Shown piece by piece: positions 1-9,934 of a stretch of 22,702 nucleotides of DNA. The stretch is from Larix sibirica (Eukaryota; Streptophyta; Pinopsida; Pinales; Pinaceae). The notes beneath the pieces are model-generated. The model did no database searches, was not told the DNA's origin, and saw only the letters and a list, made by a program, of their open reading frames with translations. Position numbers and translations under genes: made by a program. The stretch covers positions 16,020 through 38,721 of the forward strand of contig NWUY0300001410.1 of assembly GCA_004151065.3 (NCBI GenBank), read 5' to 3'. The stretch's first letter is position 1. Each line of letters starts with the position of its first letter.

Positions 1-1560
1 AGTAAACCAATTCGTATTGGGAAACTTGATTTTTCATGAAAGTGACCTTGAGATGACGAATTGATTTGTGCTCTCAAGTGCAAACACGAGAGATAAGTTA
101 ATAGGTCACATTTTAAAATTGTAAATTTCTTATCATATATTTCAATGTATAGATTAGAATATCTATAATAGTGTAGAGTGGATCAATTTATATACCAAAG
201 TCTTGAGGAGCATCGTGAGGTTAGTGTCGTTAATAAAACTAATAGAAAACTAAGTTTTTGCAAGTAATGTAATATTACTAACATTTATCTTCAATGTCTT
301 CAGTTTGTTAAAGGTCACTTTTGATAATTATACTCCAAATACCCCATTAATATATATAATGGAGTATAATAATCATTATAACATAATTACAAAATAGTTA
401 GTTAGGGTTATGGACACTAGCACCATGTGGTTGATTTTATGAGATGGTCTAACACAAATCTATGTTGTGGATTGATTTTTTATTGGTGTATCTTGACCTA
501 CTTTGGTATAGTGTAGGTGGAGGTTATGCATGTCAAGGATTGTGATGTAGTTTCTTTGTGTGAGGCCAATGTGAGCTTAGCCTATTATCAATGTAAACAT
601 TTAATAACATGCCTTAGGCAATTTCCATTGCACCACATTATCTCTATAATTATGTTCGAATCAAACGACCTTACTTGATCAACAATGGTACCCATTATGT
701 CTATTTTATGATGAGGAAACTTCTATTCCACTTGTTATGAGGAAAGTAATTTGATTTGTTTAAGGGACCAACCACCCTTGATAATGTGGAATAATGTAAC
801 TACCCTTTTTTTTTCAAGGAAAACCTTGTGAGATCACCCACTTCCCCAAAATATCAAGATGAAGGGTGGCTCAACTACTAACCACAACAACAAATGGAAA
901 CCCCAAGGGACTCAATTTGATTTGAACCTATGGCCTAAGGCCTAGGGCTATTAATAACATTCCTTGAGAGGATGGATCGATGCATTGATCTAATGAAATG
1001 ACCTTGGTGTGTGTATGTTTTGTCTTCATCTTTATCTTCTGAACATTTTATGAAGGCATTATATTCTAGATCTATGTATGTTGTAAATCTAATTAGATTA
1101 TGTCAAGGATTGTAAGACCAAATAAGCTCGAAATTAAGAGTAGGGCACATAATAAGGTATTCATTTTCTCCAACTCAAAAGAAATTTTTCCTTCTTACTT
1201 GGCAATTGTGTATGGTTTATATTTGAGGAAGAAGGCATAATCTTATTTTGTAAACTAGTCTATATTATATTGATCCAAAATAAAGAGATAACAAAGAGTG
1301 CATTAGAATGGTTTCTCATTTGGGAAACCATATGAATTATAATGCAAAATAGTCTTTCTTTTTGTCCATATTGCAATATGGATATAAACATAAGCATTAA
1401 ATGTTAGATACATTCCTAATCTAAGTCATAATACTACCTTAACACACATCTAGTTATGATATGATTATAAGGTGATTATGAAATATGTACTATAGAGTAC
1501 ACTAAGTGATCCTTTTCCACCATGTTAGTTTCTTGTTGTTCTTGATTTATCAAATATGAT
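1..1560. other. AT-rich intergenic region, no gene seen
   Basis: No reading frame here has recognisable protein character and all frames are densely stopped. Besides the inverted repeat listed separately at 323-374, there is a short 8-9 bp inverted repeat around 1309-1332. The right end may be the relic of a long terminal repeat, because a primer-binding-site-like motif follows at 1569. No matching second LTR is recognisable in the window. Confidence 0.5.
323..374. repeat. Short AT-rich inverted repeat
   Basis: Positions 323-336 and 361-374 are reverse complements with one mismatch in 14. The 24-base spacer contains an AT-rich near-palindrome (attaatatatataat). It could be a small foldback remnant or simply a low-complexity hairpin. 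No target duplication is evident. Confidence 0.55.
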
Positions 1561-1568
1561 TTTAACAG

Positions 1569-1580
1569 TGGTATTAGAGT
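1569..1580 (+). other. Possible LTR-retrotransposon primer binding site relic
   Basis: The 12-mer TGGTATTAGAGT matches 10 of 12 bases of TGGTATCAGAGC, the usual plant retrotransposon primer binding site complementary to initiator methionine tRNA. Both differences are C-to-T. It follows one base after ...TTTTAACA, which has the CA end expected of an LTR. A similar, weaker motif follows about 30 bases later. No second LTR or polyprotein is recognisable, so this would be a strongly decayed or truncated element; a chance match cannot be excluded. Confidence 0.4.
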
Positions 1581-2507
1581 GGACGTGTGATTCTAACAGT
1601 GATATTAGAATGACATGAATCTAGTATTGAGCAGCCTTTGCAACGACATGAACAACGTGACGTTCTTGACTCAGATGATGGCACACATGACAATGTCTCT
1701 ATTGTGGAGAATCGGTAGATGGTAATGGAAATGGTAGAAAGATATGAACGATGTTCAATACATATGATTCTATATTGTGTAGAGGAAGGTAAGTTGCATT
1801 CCAGCTTTCAAATGTCAATCAATATTTCACCATCTCCGAGGTTCTTGGGAATTGGTGTCAACCATATTGGGTGGTAACATGACGTTGTTAGAATACCTAA
1901 CCAGCAATAGAAATTATTCATATGGCAATGATCTCCTACGTTAAGTTTCACGTGTGCGTCGAGTTCAGAAGTTATTTTTAATAGACAGTTTAGCAGAAAA
2001 TAAGTTCAAAGATCTACATATTTTTTTACGATTATTCAAGTTAAAAATTGGTAGAAAATGTTGAAATTGTATAATCAGGATGTCTCATGGCTAATCAAGG
2101 TAGCTGAATCCATTTTTGCAATCAAAATTGCAATTTGAACAATGAAAACAATAATTTTAACAAGAGAATGTATTACCCGATTCCAATAAAAAATGGTAAA
2201 AAAAAACAAATATTTTACTGTTCAACTTTCTCAGAAAATAAACATTCAATTGCCATTACTATCAAATGTCATTTGATGTACAAATTCAGGATTATTTCCA
2301 TATGTTTGCAGTCAAAGAATACCCTCAGAATACCCTCGATCTGTCCAATGCTCTGTCTCTCTCAACAATCACCCATTTACATACACAACAATAAACAACA
2401 ACAATCTCATCAAGCAATTTGGATGATTTGCATGATAAGATTTCCTCTACGTGGTAAAATGGTATGGTGAACCCAACATGTTGAATACATGCGGTGATAG
2501 TTTACAT
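1581..2507. other. Intergenic region, no gene seen
   Basis: The segment could be the former leader or gag region of an old LTR element, if the preceding primer-site motif is real. All three forward frames are interrupted every few dozen codons. One forward frame at 2135-2470 has low-complexity composition and no recognisable motif. I see nothing else supportable. Confidence 0.4.
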
Positions 2508-2561
2508 GACATAACATACATTCGACAATTCTTTGACATAACATACATTCGACAATTCTTT
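2508..2561. repeat. Perfect 27-bp tandem duplication
   Basis: A 27-bp unit beginning gacataacatacattcgaca occurs twice head-to-tail (2508-2534 and 2535-2561). A second short direct repeat, tctttatattttcagt, lies nearby at about 2667-2682 and 2690-2705. Both look like recent replication-slippage products. Confidence 0.85.
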
Positions 2562-2805
2562 TACATGACATAATCTTGAGAGGTACCAAGTTAATGCAAT
2601 TTTTTGCAACAAACAAGTAATTCATAGCTTGATCAGTTCAAACGTTTGAGAGTGGAATTATTTACTTCTTTATATTTTCAGTATCAAGCTCTTTATATTT
2701 TCAGTGGGTTCACAATTGTAGTAAAAGGATGTAAGTTAACCAATGACTTCTTGTTAAAAGAAAATCTTCCCAAAGAGTAGGTTTTGATCCTTATTAATCA
2801 ATATG

Positions 2806-3172
2806 TACATTTTATTGTGATGTTATAAGGGGTCGAACCTTTTTTAAATTTGTAAGGAGTTGGTTTGTGAAGTTATAAGGGGAACTTTTTTCAAATTTGT
2901 AAGGAGTTGTTTTATTTGCAAACTATGAGTAAGGAGTTTTATGCATTATTATAAATTTACATTTTATTGTGAAGTTATAAGGGGTTGAACCTTTTTCAAA
3001 TTTGTAAGGAGCTATTTTGTGAAGTTATAAGAGGAACCTTTTTCAAATTTGCAAGGAGCTATTTTGTGAAGTTATAAGAGGAACCTTTTTCAAATTTGCA
3101 AGGAGTTGTTTTATAATGATTATGTTTTTGCAAACTATGAGTAAGGAGTTCTATGTATTATTATAAGGAGTT
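2806..3172. repeat. Nested minisatellite, 47-50 bp unit in two blocks
   Basis: Five copies of a 47-50 bp unit start at about 2815, 2865, 2967, 3017 and 3064. Each has the core gaagttataagggg, then an aacctttttcaaattt segment and an aaggag word. Copies 1-2 and copies 3-5 are each followed by the same tail containing gcaaactatgagtaaggag, so a larger block of about 150-200 bp was itself duplicated. Copies 4 and 5 are nearly identical, which suggests recent unequal exchange or slippage. No coding potential is apparent. Confidence 0.85.
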
Positions 3173-3543
3173 ATATCAGGTGGTGTTCTTGCAAAATAGT
3201 GTTATATAGAGATTTTATGGTTTTGCATATTGTTGAGTTATAAGGTGATAAGCTGTTCAAAATCAGTTTGTGGTTATTTTAAAATTACAATAGTTCTTTT
3301 TATAAGTCTCTAATTAACAATCAAAATTGACTTGCATTGTAAATGGGTGCGTTTTTTGTAGAAGTTGACACCATCTATTTGTCGAGTTTGAATTGTCGAA
3401 TTTGATTGCTAAAGGGTGGAGTTGAAGGAAACCCTATGATTTCTAATTCCATATTTAAATGGCTTGAATTGATGAACTATTAGAGTTACTAAATACTCTA
3501 ATACTCTCTACTATCCACAATATAGTCACAATTGATAAAAACA
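3173..3543. other. Intergenic region, no gene seen
   Basis: AT-rich sequence between the minisatellite and the gag-like pseudogene. It may include more of the decayed upstream part of that frame, but I cannot follow it through stops and shifts. Confidence 0.4.
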
Positions 3544-4258
3544 ACTTTCACTAATGGCTTGACGTATTTACATGATTCACTGGACAAAATGGATTTTCTT
3601 ATGCTTGAATCACAACTCCAGTGAGATGAAATACAACAAAAGAATCAACATTTTGAACTAGTTCTGGTTTAAGACAAATCTCTTTTTGAACTTGATTGTG
3701 ATTAGCAACTAAAACATGATCAACTTAGTAAAAATACTTCATAAGAAGATTCAAATAAAAATGAAGTATGCTATGAACAACTTTCACCCATCATCAGACC
3801 TTCATAAGAGTTGTTCTTAAAAATATATCATGGCTTAGGATATGAAAAGGATCATGATAACCTTTTTCATGTTCTTGATTATAGCAATCCAATTAGACTT
3901 GTGAGTGGCGGATTTTTGGCTGATGCTGATCAAAATATAAAACTTGAGGATAATGGTAAGAAATAGATACATGTTGATGATGTAGTTAAGAATGATTAGA
4001 ATGATGATGATAAATGCATATGTAATTGACGATACTCAATTGAACAATGAACCCATACAATGCCAACACTGTCATTGAGTTGGCCATCATGTGTTAACTT
4101 ATTTTGATATTCACCCATGTAGTTTTTGCGGGAAAACCAATCACCTCTCCGAAAGGTGCCAGAAGAGAAAAAAGGTTCAATGGAAACATATACATTTTGA
4201 ATGGTTAGGGACTTGGCATTGGAGTTTGGAAGCCAAGTTGTTAGCAATATATTGTTGA
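3544..4258 (+). pseudogene. Decayed gag-like protein with two zinc-knuckle motifs
   Basis: One frame from about 3544 to 4010 reads as a hydrophilic, glutamine- and glutamate-rich protein broken by about eight stop codons, several of which look like CAA, CAG or GAA codons turned into stops. A one-base frame change near 4010-4030 leads into a knuckle region. There, 4118-4159 encodes CSFCGKTNHLSERC, a perfect C-X2-C-X4-H-X4-C zinc knuckle followed by a basic stretch (QKRKKV). Just before it, 4061-4090 encodes CQHCH, a stop (TGA at 4076-4078), then VGHH, which looks like a first knuckle broken by CGA-to-TGA and with its last cysteine lost. Gag-type nucleocapsid proteins and some plant transposon proteins carry such paired knuckles. 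No protease, reverse transcriptase or integrase follows, so the element type is unknown. It could be a retroelement gag or a captured host zinc-knuckle gene. Nonfunctional as it stands. Confidence 0.6.
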
Positions 4259-4687
4259 CAGTTTCATGCACATATTTGACCATGTTTATGAGGAGCAGTT
4301 TTTGCAGTGGATGGTTCTCAGTGTTTTGGATTTGTTGATTTTAGGACAAGACTGGGGCTCACTTGAGGTTGTCTTTAGATTTGAATATTGAGTCTTTATA
4401 ATTCACTAAAAACTAATGTGATTACCTCTTTCTAATTTTAGGGGGGCTATATTTTATGATTTGATGATCATTTATTGGTTCCATAATTCTCACCTTTAAT
4501 GGTTTTTCTCCAATTCACATTCAAGGCACATTGTTATGTTTATCATGTTGAAAATTGAATTGATTAGGAATCAAACCCAAGACTTTCCCTCTATTGGAAA
4601 TTTGCGATGCCAAGAATTATGTATTATTCATAAAAATTTCCCTTAATTGACTATTTAACATAAAAGTGTAGATCATTATCTCCCACA

Positions 4688-4748
4688 TAAATTGAACCTG
4701 GTGCTCACACCTAATTGGCAAGTTACTCTACCATGAACTACATGCCCA
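4688..4748 (-). other. tRNA-like segment within the array (D-arm best preserved)
   Basis: Reading the minus strand from 4748, GGGCATGTAGTTCATGGTAGAG resembles a tRNA acceptor followed by a D-arm: GTTC and GAGT/GAGC can pair across a TGGTA-type loop. A B-box-like AGGTTCAATTT follows at its end. It lacks a closing acceptor strand and a convincing anticodon loop, so it is a tRNA-derived relic and not a tRNA gene. Confidence 0.5.
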
Positions 4749-5599
4749 TTCAAGACAAATATACTTGTCAATTCAATGTAAATGTGTATATTGTTATCTC
4801 CAATGCCCCCCTCAATCCACTTTACATTGTTTACCACACTAAAATTTGGACATCATCATTCTAACATCTCCCTCGAGACACATTACTCTCTTTACCATGT
4901 TAAAAATTAAATAGGATATGAATCTAATTGAGGGCTTTAGTTGGCAGTATACTCTATTGTGAAGTGTGTGCCTATTCCTAATAAGCATTAACAATGAGAC
5001 GTAAAATATTTGATTGGTATCACTAATGTCCCCCATAGTCCACTCTTCTTTGTTTACCATGTTAAAAATTTAACACTTTAGAAATCAAACCTAATGTTTT
5101 CCCATAGTTGGCAAGTTGCTCCACGACAAACAACATGCCCATTCATAATAGGAACTCCTGATGATGCATGTTACAAATTTATATCTATAACATATCTCTT
5201 AAGCGATACCCCTGAAGCTACACTGTCTTCTCGCCATGTTCAAAATTAAATAATCTAGGAATTAAACTTGTCACTTGCCCTTGTTTACAAGTTATGCTAT
5301 AGTGAACTGTGTGCCCATTAATGATAGCCACCATAGATTATTCAATGTAAAAGTATACATGGTTATTTAAAACACCCTTCCAAGTGCGAATCAAACCTAG
5401 AACTTATCCATAGTGGGAAACCTACGAGAATTCGAACTACCTTTGATGTACACCATAAAAAGTTTAAATCCTTATCTCCAACATATCTCTCAATCCATAC
5501 CGCTCTCTTTACCATGTTTAAAGTGAACATCATTTTCTTCAATATCACCTCAAATTACATTAGTTCAATTAATACCATGTTGAAAAATTAAACAAGCTA

Positions 5600-5646
5600 A
5601 GAATCGAACCCGAGACTTTCCCTAATTGGTAAGTTGCTCTACCATA
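5600..5646 (-). promoter_or_regulatory. Pol III B-box-like and D-arm-like motifs in the best-preserved repeat unit
   Basis: The minus strand of 5600-5610 reads GGTTCGATTCT, matching 10 of 11 bases of the tRNA B box GGTTCGANTCC. The minus strand of 5631-5644 reads TGGTAGAGCAACTT, like the D-loop side of a tRNA. Their separation of about 20-30 bases is shorter than in most real tRNA genes, and the A box proper is degenerate. This unit shows the tRNA resemblance most clearly. Whether RNA polymerase III uses it is unknown. Confidence 0.5.
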
Positions 5647-6370
5647 GTGTATGTTCATATTCATGATAGGCACCCCACAATCAATATATAAATATACATT
5701 ATTATCAACAACACCCTCCTTAATTCACACTACTCTATTTACCATGTGGAAAATTGAATGGGCTAGGATCAAACCTAGGACTTGACCCAATTGCAAACCT
5801 ACTCTGATATGCATTACATGCACATTCATTGTAAGCACCCTTAATGTTTAAACATAAAATTGTATATCCTTATCTCCCTCATATCCCTCAATCCGAATTG
5901 TTCTCTTTACCATGATAGAAATTAAAAATCATTGTCTCTAACAATATTATCAAGCTACAATGACTTGTTTCTCATGTTAAAATTTAACAAGCCAGTAATT
6001 ATCACACCTAGGTTTTGCTACTTGTTAATGAGTTGATCTACCATGATATACATGCATGTTCATGATAAGAACCCTACACAAGCAGCATGGAAGTGCACAT
6101 TTTTATCAACGACATCTCCTCAATCCACACTACTCTATTTACTATGTGGAAAATTAAATACGTTAGGGATAAAATATACTACTTTCCCCAATTGGCACTA
6201 TATTCTATTATTAAATGCACATTCATGACAAGGAATCTTAGCAATTCAACCTAAAAGTATATACTGTTATCTGCAACATCCAACAATCAAGGCCTCCTAC
6301 TCAACATCACTATAACACCACAATTAAAATTGAATAAGTTACAAAGAAAATACGAGACATGTCCCTAATC

Positions 6371-6443
6371 AACATGATGCTTTAACACTAAGCTACATGC
6401 CCATTCATGATCAACATGATGCTTTATCACTAAGCTACATGCC
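6371..6443. repeat. 31-bp direct duplication inside the tandem array
   Basis: A segment beginning aacatgatgctttaacacta is repeated 42 bases later with one difference (6371-6401 and 6413-6443). It is a local slippage or misalignment event within one array unit, younger than the array itself. Confidence 0.8.
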
Positions 6444-8224
6444 CCCCTAAATCACACTTAGAATCTATAGTCAATCGCACTCTATTGCCACATTGGGAAT
6501 TGAACTTGATACTTACTCCCAGTTGGCAAGCTTTTCTCATTCCATCCTGTTCCATCCCCGTTCACACAATGACCCTTAATAATTCAACCTAAAAGTTTGT
6601 ATTGCTATCTCCAACACCCTCCTTAACCCAAACTTCCAACTAAGGCTTCATAAATAACCTTTTTTAATATTTTGCTGATAACTCAACAAGATATGAACCA
6701 AACCCAATATCTAGTCACGAAGGGCATGTTGCTATACCGCGAGCTATGAAATTTTGGAAAGAAAATTTAAATGCTTTGACCTAGAACTATAGGTTATTGT
6801 CTCCAAGAATCCCCTAAAGTTGCACTTCGATTGATGAATTCTACTAAACCTCACTCTTGTAACATGTTGAAAATTAAATAAGCTAAGAATGAAACTCATG
6901 AGATACTCCTAATTGAGGGGTTGCTCCACCATAGACCTCCATACTCTCATTCATAATAAGAAATGTTAAATGGTTTGACCTAGAAACATGCCTTGACATT
7001 TCCAACACCCATCTAGAGCTACACTTTGGCCAAGGCCTTGTAGTTGACCTCACTTTGACATTGTGTTGAACAAATGAATCAAGTGTGACAACACTTACTT
7101 TGATTTAGGCTACTTTACTATGAGCTACTTGCCCGCTCATTACTAGAAACCTTAATAGTTTGACCTGTAGGTATGAACTACTATATCTAATGTCCCCATC
7201 AATCCAAAGATTTGTTGAGGCTTCCTTGCCAATTTTTTTCATGAAATACTCCTTATAAAATCTCTTTGGCTAAGTTGTGGTGCTATGAGGGGATATCTAG
7301 CCTCATCCACACCCACTCAAGGGGTATTGAACCTAGTTCTATGCGTTAATATAAACTCAGTCATCTCATTGCTTGCTTCTAGACCACATAGGCTTTTGTG
7401 GGCCCCTAACCAACCATGCCATGACGATAAGTTTAAAAGGCAACAAGCTAGAAATAAAACCCATTATTTACACATAGCAAGTGAGCTAGTCCATGACCTA
7501 CAGCGAAATCATGGCAAACACCCTTATCAATTTGAACTAAAAGAGTGGGTTGTTATGTCCAATAGCCCCTTCAAGCCATGCTTCAACTAAGGCCTCCTAA
7601 TCAACCTCACTTTAATAACATGTTTAAAAAAAATAGAAAACACTAAGAATTGAACCAAGGTTTTTCCTCTAATTGATGGGTTTCTCTACCACAAGATACA
7701 TATCCATTCATGATGAGAACCTTCAATGATTTTGACCCAAAAGTGTTGATTGTTATCTTCGATACCATCACAAGTCACATTTCCATTGAGGCATTCCATA
7801 CAACCTCATGTTAATACAAAATGAAAACTAAACATGTGAATAATTGAGCCCAAGACTTACCTAAATGAGAGAGGCTCTTCTCCCATGAGTGACATGTCCA
7901 TTCATTACAATAGTCTTCTTTTGACCTCAACCTCTTATCACGATGGAACAAGAACACCCTTTCCCATTCTAAAAATATTATAATTATATGTAACCAACTT
8001 TAAACATTCAATAAGAATGCTTTTGTTAATACATTGTAAGTGGGGTGTATTTATTTGGTCAAAGTCACTCGATACTTGCAACATCTAACCCAAACTATAT
8101 AGATCAATTGATCTGCATAATCAAAACAACCTACAAAGAAAAATACATATCGCTAGAAAATTTAAACTTCAATGACGAAAATATTACCACCTTACTTGAT
8201 CATCAAACAAAAACTCAATAAAAA

Positions 8225-8327
8225 TAAATATTCAATTACTCAAATCTTAAATGAACCACATATAAATAAATAATAAGAGTAAATATTCAATTACTCAAAT
8301 CTTAAATGAACCAAATATAAATAAATG
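8225..8327. repeat. 55-bp tandem duplication
   Basis: An AT-rich unit starting taaatattcaattactcaa occurs at 8225-8272 and again at 8280-8327. Apart from one clear substitution (cacatat versus caaatat) the copies are nearly identical, so the duplication is recent. No coding potential. Confidence 0.85.
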
Positions 8328-8393
8328 ATACCTTTCACATCATTTAGTAACTCTTCCGTTACATCATGACCAAAGTAGGAGAGCTCTCAACTN

Positions 8394-8565
8394 TCAAGCG
8401 AGAAGCTCTTGACTCCGTTGACCGGGCTCATGGCCATGGTGGCCCCCGGGTTGGAGATTTAAAAAAAATCTAGAGCCCTTTTCCCAGCTCTTTTTTTAAA
8501 ATCTCCAACCTGGGGGCCACCGTGGCCGTGGGCCCGATCAACGGAGTCAAGAGCTTCTCGCGTGA
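8394..8565. repeat. GC-rich near-perfect inverted repeat (foldback or MITE-like)
   Basis: Positions 8398-8468 and 8491-8561 are reverse complements over about 71 bases, with five substitutions (left-arm positions 8422, 8428, 8431, 8437 and 8448) and one single-base length difference. A 22-base loop (8469-8490) separates them. Weaker pairing continues a few bases outward. The arms are markedly GC-rich (for example ggtggcccccgggttggag) in otherwise AT-rich DNA, so the segment was probably acquired or is part of a distinct element. All five differences are transitions. No clear target duplication is seen. An ambiguous base (n) lies at 8393. Candidate identities are a foldback or MITE-type transposon, the collapsed remains of two inverted TE ends, or a hairpin small-RNA locus. 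Confidence 0.85.
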
Positions 8566-8585
8566 ACGTAAGGCGAGATAAGCTC

Positions 8586-9215
8586 AGCCTATTAAAATGG
8601 TATTATTATCCAATAATTTGTTGAATAAGGATTGCTTGATTAAATAAATAATTCTTAGTCTTAATTTGTTTAATTTGTGGGCTTGTGTCTTATTTAAATG
8701 ATTTGGTTATATTTAAACATACTCATATCTATGATAATAGATTCCTAACCTCTTGTATAGACCTTTATATGAAATATAACTGGAATAGAAGAGTTATCGT
8801 AGCAATAGATATAATATCATTAACTTGGTTTATTCCTCGTGTAGATATATATTAACTGGTTGGTGTAAACGTTGATCTAGCATACTTTGCTACTTTAATA
8901 ATAAGCATGCAAACGTTGATCTATACTGGTTTCTATACAACCATATATAACATCTCATAATTATTTACCCAAAATTATGCACATATTTTTTTTTTAAAGC
9001 AGCAAATATATACATATGCATTCATCGTTCACTTGTTTAGTTCCATCATCCATTTGCGGGGATGGATGTGCTTATAAACATGCTTACTTCATTGATATTA
9101 TCAACTTGACTGTGTAACGTAATTTGTTTATTTCTTGTTTACTGTAATTTTTTATTTACTGCACATTTTATTTTGCATGTATTTACTCATGCATGCATTG
9201 GTGTGCACACTGTAG
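8586..9215. other. AT-rich intergenic region, no gene seen
   Basis: No supportable reading frame. A 12-base word aaacgttgatct occurs twice (about 8868 and 8911). The general look (long T/A runs, tttaaat words) would fit an old LTR but I can define no ends. Confidence 0.4.
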
Positions 9216-9470
9216 GTTAAGACTTCCCATGGCGTGGATATTTGCAGAGTCGAGGAATTAAGAATAGAGTCGCCAGGGTAAGCCTCCGTACCTCGGTCTA
9301 TTAATGCATGGATACCTACTGGGTTCGAGTCGTTGGAGTTTTTCTTTAAAGCTCAGAACGAGCTTAGGCTCTCCGAGCCTTTGTAAATTTGTCAATACAA
9401 TCAATAAAATTTGTGCTAGGACCTCACATCGCATTTTGTGGATTTCTGCGTTATCATAGCTCATTTTCAT
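9216..9470 (+). other. GC-elevated island with splice- and polyA-like signals, unidentified
   Basis: After a pyrimidine-poor but AG-ending stretch (cacactgtag at 9205-9215) the base composition rises and CpG words appear. At 9270-9282 the sequence cgccagggtaagc is an excellent plant 5' splice site. Further on, caataaaa near 9401 is a polyadenylation-like signal. One frame across 9216-9276 is open (VKTSHGVDICRVEELRIESP) but matches nothing I recognise. It could be an exon of an unrecognised gene, a non-coding RNA exon, or part of an LTR. Confidence 0.3.
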
Positions 9471-9818
9471 AGATTATTTATTTACCATTAGTGTTCTATA
9501 TAAAGATATATATCATATTGCTCTTTCAATGCAGAATCCAACATTGTATTTCTTAACATTGTATAATATTAACTCATGCTGCAAATGTATTTCTTGTTTA
9601 TTAGTTATTTATCAAGGATTTGACCCCTGTAACTTGTTAATGAAGAGCCACGATTCTCACTGTGCTCTTATTCATTTTCTCACATAATGTTAATAATATG
9701 TCTGTGCATATATTTACATTCGTGGCCTTATCCCTTATGGGATATAATATAATCTGGCCCTTTTTGTTTTTCTTGTAAAAGTCATTTGTATTGTTTTTAA
9801 TGTATAAGGAATGAATGC

Positions 9819-9934
9819 AGGGTTTATGGTTGCGATCCCAAGCTAAGAGCGATGAGGTTGTTGTCCTTTTAATGGCTTCGATCCTCAAGCTCCAAGCATA
9901 CAATTATTGTTATATTGAAGTCTAATATGAAAGA
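9819..9934 (+). other. Possible terminal exon-like island, unidentified
   Basis: The sequence aatgaatgcag ending near 9819 looks like a 3' splice site. It is followed by a relatively GC-rich stretch open in one frame for about 34 codons, which ends in the stop TAA at about 9922-9924 (central part DEVVVLLMASILKLQ). The flanks are very AT-rich, like plant intron or intergenic DNA. If real, it could join the island at 9216-9276, but the reading phases do not give one long frame for every splice choice, so coding status is doubtful. Confidence 0.25.

Larger units (their letters stand above)
4500..7930 (-). repeat. Degenerate tandem array of tRNA-like (SINE-like) units
   Basis: About 17 diverged units of roughly 155-215 bp follow one another. 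On the plus strand each runs: catgcccattcatgataag; a stretch ending in ttgttatctccaacaccct; caatccacactactct; accatgttgaaaattaaat; aggaatcaaaccc; then attggcaagttgctctacca. The gaatcaaacc words recur near 4566, 4691, 5079, 5257, 5387, 5599, 5764, 6495, 6885, 7645 and 7840, with weaker copies between. Read on the minus strand, the last two blocks resemble a tRNA: TGGTAGAGCAACTTGCC like a D-arm, ACTT/AAGT flanks like an anticodon stem, and GGGTTCGATTC like the T-arm and Pol III B box. The remainder is an unrelated body of about 100 bp. No poly(A) tails or target duplications separate the units, so spread was apparently by tandem amplification. The short reading frames inside the array are by-products of the repeat. 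It may be known in repeat libraries under a name I cannot check. Confidence 0.75.

Noticed and set aside
3996-4283. Minus-strand open frame of 95 codons
   Set aside because: It is antisense to the zinc-knuckle pseudogene, whose plus-strand CCHC pattern explains the region better.
4688-5650. Functional tRNA genes on the minus strand
   Set aside because: D-arm and T-arm words are present, but there is no closed acceptor stem or proper anticodon stem-loop, and the same sequence recurs in diverged form across the array.
7285-7590. Forward open frame of 101 codons
   Set aside because: It lies wholly in the tandem tRNA-like array, with composition and words explained by the repeat; no protein motif.
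9216-9360. tRNA gene suggested by gggttcgagtc near 9320
   Set aside because: The B-box-like word stands alone; no A box at the right distance and no cloverleaf can be drawn.
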